Below, in pieces: positions 6,223 to 8,093 of a DNA stretch of 8,093 nt. Below the pieces are notes generated by a model, which saw only the letters and a list, made by a program, of their open reading frames with translations, did not search any database and was not told the origin of the DNA. The DNA comes from an uncultured Phycisphaerae bacterium. GTDB lineage: Bacteria; Planctomycetota; Phycisphaerae; Sedimentisphaerales; Anaerohalosphaeraceae. The stretch spans positions 1 through 8,093 of the forward strand of contig CALETL010000071.1 of assembly GCA_937920485.1 (NCBI GenBank), given 5' to 3'. How positions within the stretch are numbered: the first letter of the stretch is position 1; the number at the start of each line of letters is the position of its first letter. Made by a program: the position numbers and the translations under genes.

Positions 6223-6645
6223 TTATCCGAGCGAGTGTCTTCGGGTTACAAATCTGCATTTAACGGGCATCTTATGCGCCACACGTAAGAGAGCTTCCTT
6301 GGCAACAGTTTCTTCGACGCCGCCGATTTCATAAAGCATCGTTCCGGGCTTAACCACAGCAACCCAGCCCTCGACTTCAGCTTTACCTTTTCCCATACGC
6401 ACTTCAAGCGGCTTAGAGGTATAGGAGTGATCCGGAAAGACCCGGATATACACTTTACCTTCACGTTTCAAAAAGTGGGTCGCAGCCACACGACCGGCTT
6501 CGATCTGTCGACCGGTGATCCAATGCGGTTCCAGCGCCTGCAGGCCGAATTCACCAAAAGCAACATAGTTTCTCCGCGAGGCATTTCCCTTGTTTTTGCC
6601 ACGCATGTGCTTACGATACTTCACTCTTTTTGGCATTAATGCCAT
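6223..6645 (-). CDS. rplP: 50S ribosomal protein L16
   Basis: Late-assembling 50S protein near the A-site tRNA elbow and the base of the central protuberance. The 140 residues match the family (136-141). MPKRVKYRK at 4-12 is the classical start. [20 protein letters not shown] at 30-49, [20 protein letters not shown] at 61-80, [20 protein letters not shown] at 81-100 and [10 protein letters not shown] at 101-110 are diagnostic. EVRMGKGK holds the Arg that is hydroxylated in E. coli by YcfD; whether that happens here is unknown. The ATG at 6645 is preferred to the one at 6636 because AAGGA lies 9 bases before it, against 18 for the alternative. Confidence 0.97.
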   Translation of the reverse strand: MALMPKRVKYRKHMRGKNKGNASRRNYVAFGEFGLQALEPHWITGRQIEAGRVAATHFLKREGKVYIRVFPDHSYTSKPLEVRMGKGKAEVEGWVAVVKPGTMLYEIGGVEETVAKEALLRVAHKMPVKCRFVTRRHSLG

Positions 6646-6669
6646 GGTTTCAAATCCTTGTAAATTCGA

Positions 6670-7527
6670 TTATTCTTTTGTTTCGGTCTTCTCAGTAGTC
6701 TGTTCAGGAGCACTTACCGGTGCTGCAGGTGCCTCAGCAGGGGGAGTTGCTGCTGGCGCCGCTCCCCGTTTCTGTTGTGGTGAACGACTGCGTCCGCCAC
6801 CGGGACGTCCACCACCGGGGCGTCCGCTGCCACCACGCCCACCTTTGCCGCCGCGACGAGGCCTGTTCTGAATGATCGGAGTAATTTCTTCGCCAAATTT
6901 ACCTTTATAAATCCACACCTTAAGACCAATGGCGCCGTAAGTCGTCCGGGCTGTTGCAGTTCCATAATCAACATTCGCATCCAATGTTTGCAGCGGAATG
7001 CTCCCCAACTTCTGAACTTCGCTGCGGGCAATTTCAGCACCTGACAGACGTCCTCTGGCAAGAACTTTCACGCCTAAGGCGCCGGCATTCATTGCATTTT
7101 CACATGCCATCTTCATAATACGGCGATGGGCTGAGCGTTTTTTCAACTGCTCGGCAATACTTTCAGCAACCAGTTTGGCGTCCAGAGCCGGCTCTTTGAT
7201 CTCGATCACATTAACGCTGATCTTTCGATCGATCAATGCTTCGATATCTTCACGAAGCTTGTCGACTTCTGCCCCGCGCGGACCAATGACCATGCCCGGT
7301 CTGGCCGTGTGCAATGTCACTTTGACTTCATTGCGCGTGCGAGCGATCTCAACCTTGGCCACTGCTGCATAAGGCGGCTGACGATTGAACATTTTGTCGA
7401 TGAACTCGCGAACCTTATAATCTTCAATCAGGAAATCGCCATAGTTGGCCTTCGGAGCAAACCAACTGCTCTGCCATCCAAGCGTTATCCCTGTCCTAAA
7501 ACCAATTGGAGATGTCTTCTGACCCAT
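6670..7527 (-). CDS. rpsC: 30S ribosomal protein S3 with long Arg/Gly- then Ala/Pro-rich C-terminal tail
   Basis: 30S head protein that, with S4 and S5, lines the mRNA entry channel and contributes to mRNA helicase activity. 285 residues against about 210-235 in most bacteria. Residues 1-220 are standard: MGQKTSPIGFRTGITLGWQS, the KH-domain GxxG loop IGPRGAEVDKLR at 81-92, RSAHRRIMKM at 131-140, and the C-domain GVKVLARGRLSGAEIARSE at 152-170 with TTYGAIGLKVWIYKG at 195-209. From about 222 a low-complexity tail begins: an Arg/Gly part with repeated GGGRP units (222-248), an Ala/Pro part (255-274) and a short charged end (TEKTETKE). The tail probably extends from the solvent side near the mRNA entry. 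The ATG at 7527 has AGGGA about 6 bases upstream and lies 19 bases after rplV. Confidence 0.96.
   Translation of the reverse strand: MGQKTSPIGFRTGITLGWQSSWFAPKANYGDFLIEDYKVREFIDKMFNRQPPYAAVAKVEIARTRNEVKVTLHTARPGMVIGPRGAEVDKLREDIEALIDRKISVNVIEIKEPALDAKLVAESIAEQLKKRSAHRRIMKMACENAMNAGALGVKVLARGRLSGAEIARSEVQKLGSIPLQTLDANVDYGTATARTTYGAIGLKVWIYKGKFGEEITPIIQNRPRRGGKGGRGGSGRPGGGRPGGGRSRSPQQKRGAAPAATPPAEAPAAPVSAPEQTTEKTETKE
6791..6835 (-). repeat. Short imperfect 15-base tandem repeat in the rpsC tail
   Basis: On the plus strand, CGTCCGCCACCGGGA (6791-6805) is followed directly by CGTCCACCACCGGGG (6806-6820), then by a diverged third unit beginning CGTCCGCTGCC at 6821. On the coding strand each unit encodes GGGRP-type residues of the S3 tail. 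The repeat is in frame and could shrink or grow by slippage without breaking the gene. Confidence 0.7.
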
Positions 7528-7546
7528 AAAGATCCCTGTCTTTCGA

Positions 7547-8093
7547 TTAACCTTCCGATACTGTTATATGAATATGGCTGGCTTCTTTGCGAATCGGATG
7601 AGCACGCCCGCGATCTTTGGGGTGCCATGCCTTGGTTCCGATCCGACGGCCTGCCTGATCAACGCGGGCCTCAGAAACGAATAAATTATCAACATCCGCT
7701 TCCTGTTCATCCGCATTTGCGATCGCACTTTGAAGAAGTTTTTTGATCGCAGGTGCCGCACGTTTATGAGTAAATGTCAACAGGTCCAGTGCGTCCTGAA
7801 CATCCCGGCCTGCGATCAACTGCGTCACCAGGCGTACTTTGCTGGCAGACATCGGAGCGTAACGATAACTCGCACGCCACTCTGAAATCTCGCCCTTTTC
7901 AACACCCAGTCCGGACGCAAGACGTTCAATGTCTTCTGCGCCGGGATTCGGTGAATACAGGCATTTTTTCCAGTTACGAATCGCACACAGTGCATCATCC
8001 TTGCTCACACCGCCGCGTGCCAGATGCTCAGCCAACTGGCCATCATCGACATCCTGCTTTTTACAAACATCTGTTAATTTTTTTCCACTAAGC
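7547..8093 (-). CDS. rplV: 50S ribosomal protein L22 with N-terminal helix-turn-helix-like extension, 5' end cut off by window (partial)
   Basis: L22 core proteins sit around the nascent-chain exit tunnel and send a beta-hairpin into its constriction. 181 residues are visible (first codon 8092-8090). Residues 72-181 (about 110) are a full ordinary L22: WRASYRYAPMSASKVRLV at 72-89, then LLTFTHKRAAPAIKKLLQSA at 104-123, ADVDNLFVSEARVDQAGRR at 132-150 and RGRAHPIRKEASHIHITV at 161-178. The frame stays open from residue 71 to the window edge with no stop. Residues 6-69 read like an XRE/Cro helix-turn-helix: QLAEHLARGGVSKDDALCAI (19-38), RNWKK (39-43), then a Pro-rich turn and DIERLASGLGVEKGEI (54-69). 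The only possible in-frame starts in the extension are a TTG at 8035 and a GTG at 8008, neither with a ribosome-binding site, so the true start probably lies upstream. Core identity is certain; the domain call is inference. Confidence 0.93.
   Translation of the reverse strand, partial: LSGKKLTDVCKKQDVDDGQLAEHLARGGVSKDDALCAIRNWKKCLYSPNPGAEDIERLASGLGVEKGEISEWRASYRYAPMSASKVRLVTQLIAGRDVQDALDLLTFTHKRAAPAIKKLLQSAIANADEQEADVDNLFVSEARVDQAGRRIGTKAWHPKDRGRAHPIRKEASHIHITVSEG
7886..8077 (-). other. Putative XRE/Cro-type helix-turn-helix domain fused to L22
   Basis: Visible residues 6-69 follow the XRE order. First come a helix LTDVCKKQ and QLAEHLARGGVS, where an XRE repressor typically has a leucine-rich helix and a turn ending in GVS. 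Then AIRNWKK stands in the position of the recognition-helix end (commonly I-x-x-W-E-x-G), followed by a Pro-containing spacer, and DIERLASGLGVEKGEI as the last helix pair (commonly L-x-x-L-A-x-A-L-G-V-x-x-x-E-L). Compared with a compact XRE there are about eight extra residues around the turn. No structure or profile search was run. Confidence 0.5.

Noticed and set aside
6590..6871. Proline/arginine-rich plus-strand frame opposite the rpsC tail
   Set aside because: Its striking composition is only the complement of the Gly/Arg repeat of S3.
8033..8035. TTG at 8035 as the start of L22
   Set aside because: The frame stays open upstream for 19 further codons to the window edge, no Shine-Dalgarno precedes the TTG, and a start here would cut the helix-turn-helix-like domain in its first part. 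It cannot be fully excluded without upstream sequence.

Overview
The window is an almost gap-free stretch of the S10/spc ribosomal-protein cluster. All sixteen genes lie on the minus strand, so transcription runs from high to low coordinates. In that order they are rplV (5' end cut off by the window), rpsC, rplP, rpmC, rpsQ, rplN, rplX, rplE, rpsN (four-cysteine zinc type), rpsH, rplF, rplR, rpsE, rplO, secY and adk (3' end cut off by the window). Intergenic gaps are mostly 0-50 bases and the largest is 72 bases (rplF-rplR). secY and adk overlap by ATGA, and rpsH abuts rplF. No internal promoter, terminator, mobile element, tRNA, rRNA or CRISPR was seen. This looks like one long polycistronic mRNA for 30S and 50S subunit proteins, the SecY translocon channel and adenylate kinase.

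The organism is clearly a bacterium. The gene set, adk directly after secY, the absence of rpmD (L30) between rpsE and rplO, and the general protein character suggest a lineage of the Planctomycetes-Verrucomicrobia-Chlamydiae group, possibly Kiritimatiellota or a relative. This is inference from gene order and sequence feel, not from a phylogeny.

The genes themselves are ordinary housekeeping genes. The departures from the textbook operon are as follows. (1) The L22 reading frame continues at least 71 residues upstream of a normal 110-residue L22 core to the window edge, and this extension reads like an XRE/Cro-type helix-turn-helix domain. It is the most unusual feature here. (2) S3 has a roughly 64-residue C-terminal tail, first Arg/Gly-rich, then Ala/Pro-rich, then charged. 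(3) L14 carries a 7-residue insertion and five cysteines. (4) rpmD is missing. (5) A 9-bp hairpin capped by a GNRA-type loop occupies the rplF-rplR gap. (6) rpsE and rplN use TTG starts, forced or strongly indicated by upstream stops and Shine-Dalgarno spacing.

Layout: 1-336 adk (partial); 333-1697 secY; 1723-3100 rplO, rpsE, rplR; 3101-3172 hairpin gap; 3173-4372 rplF, rpsH, rpsN; 4389-6003 rplE, rplX, rplN, rpsQ; 6008-7527 rpmC, rplP, rpsC; 7547-8093 extended rplV. No stretch over 300 bases lacks a gene.
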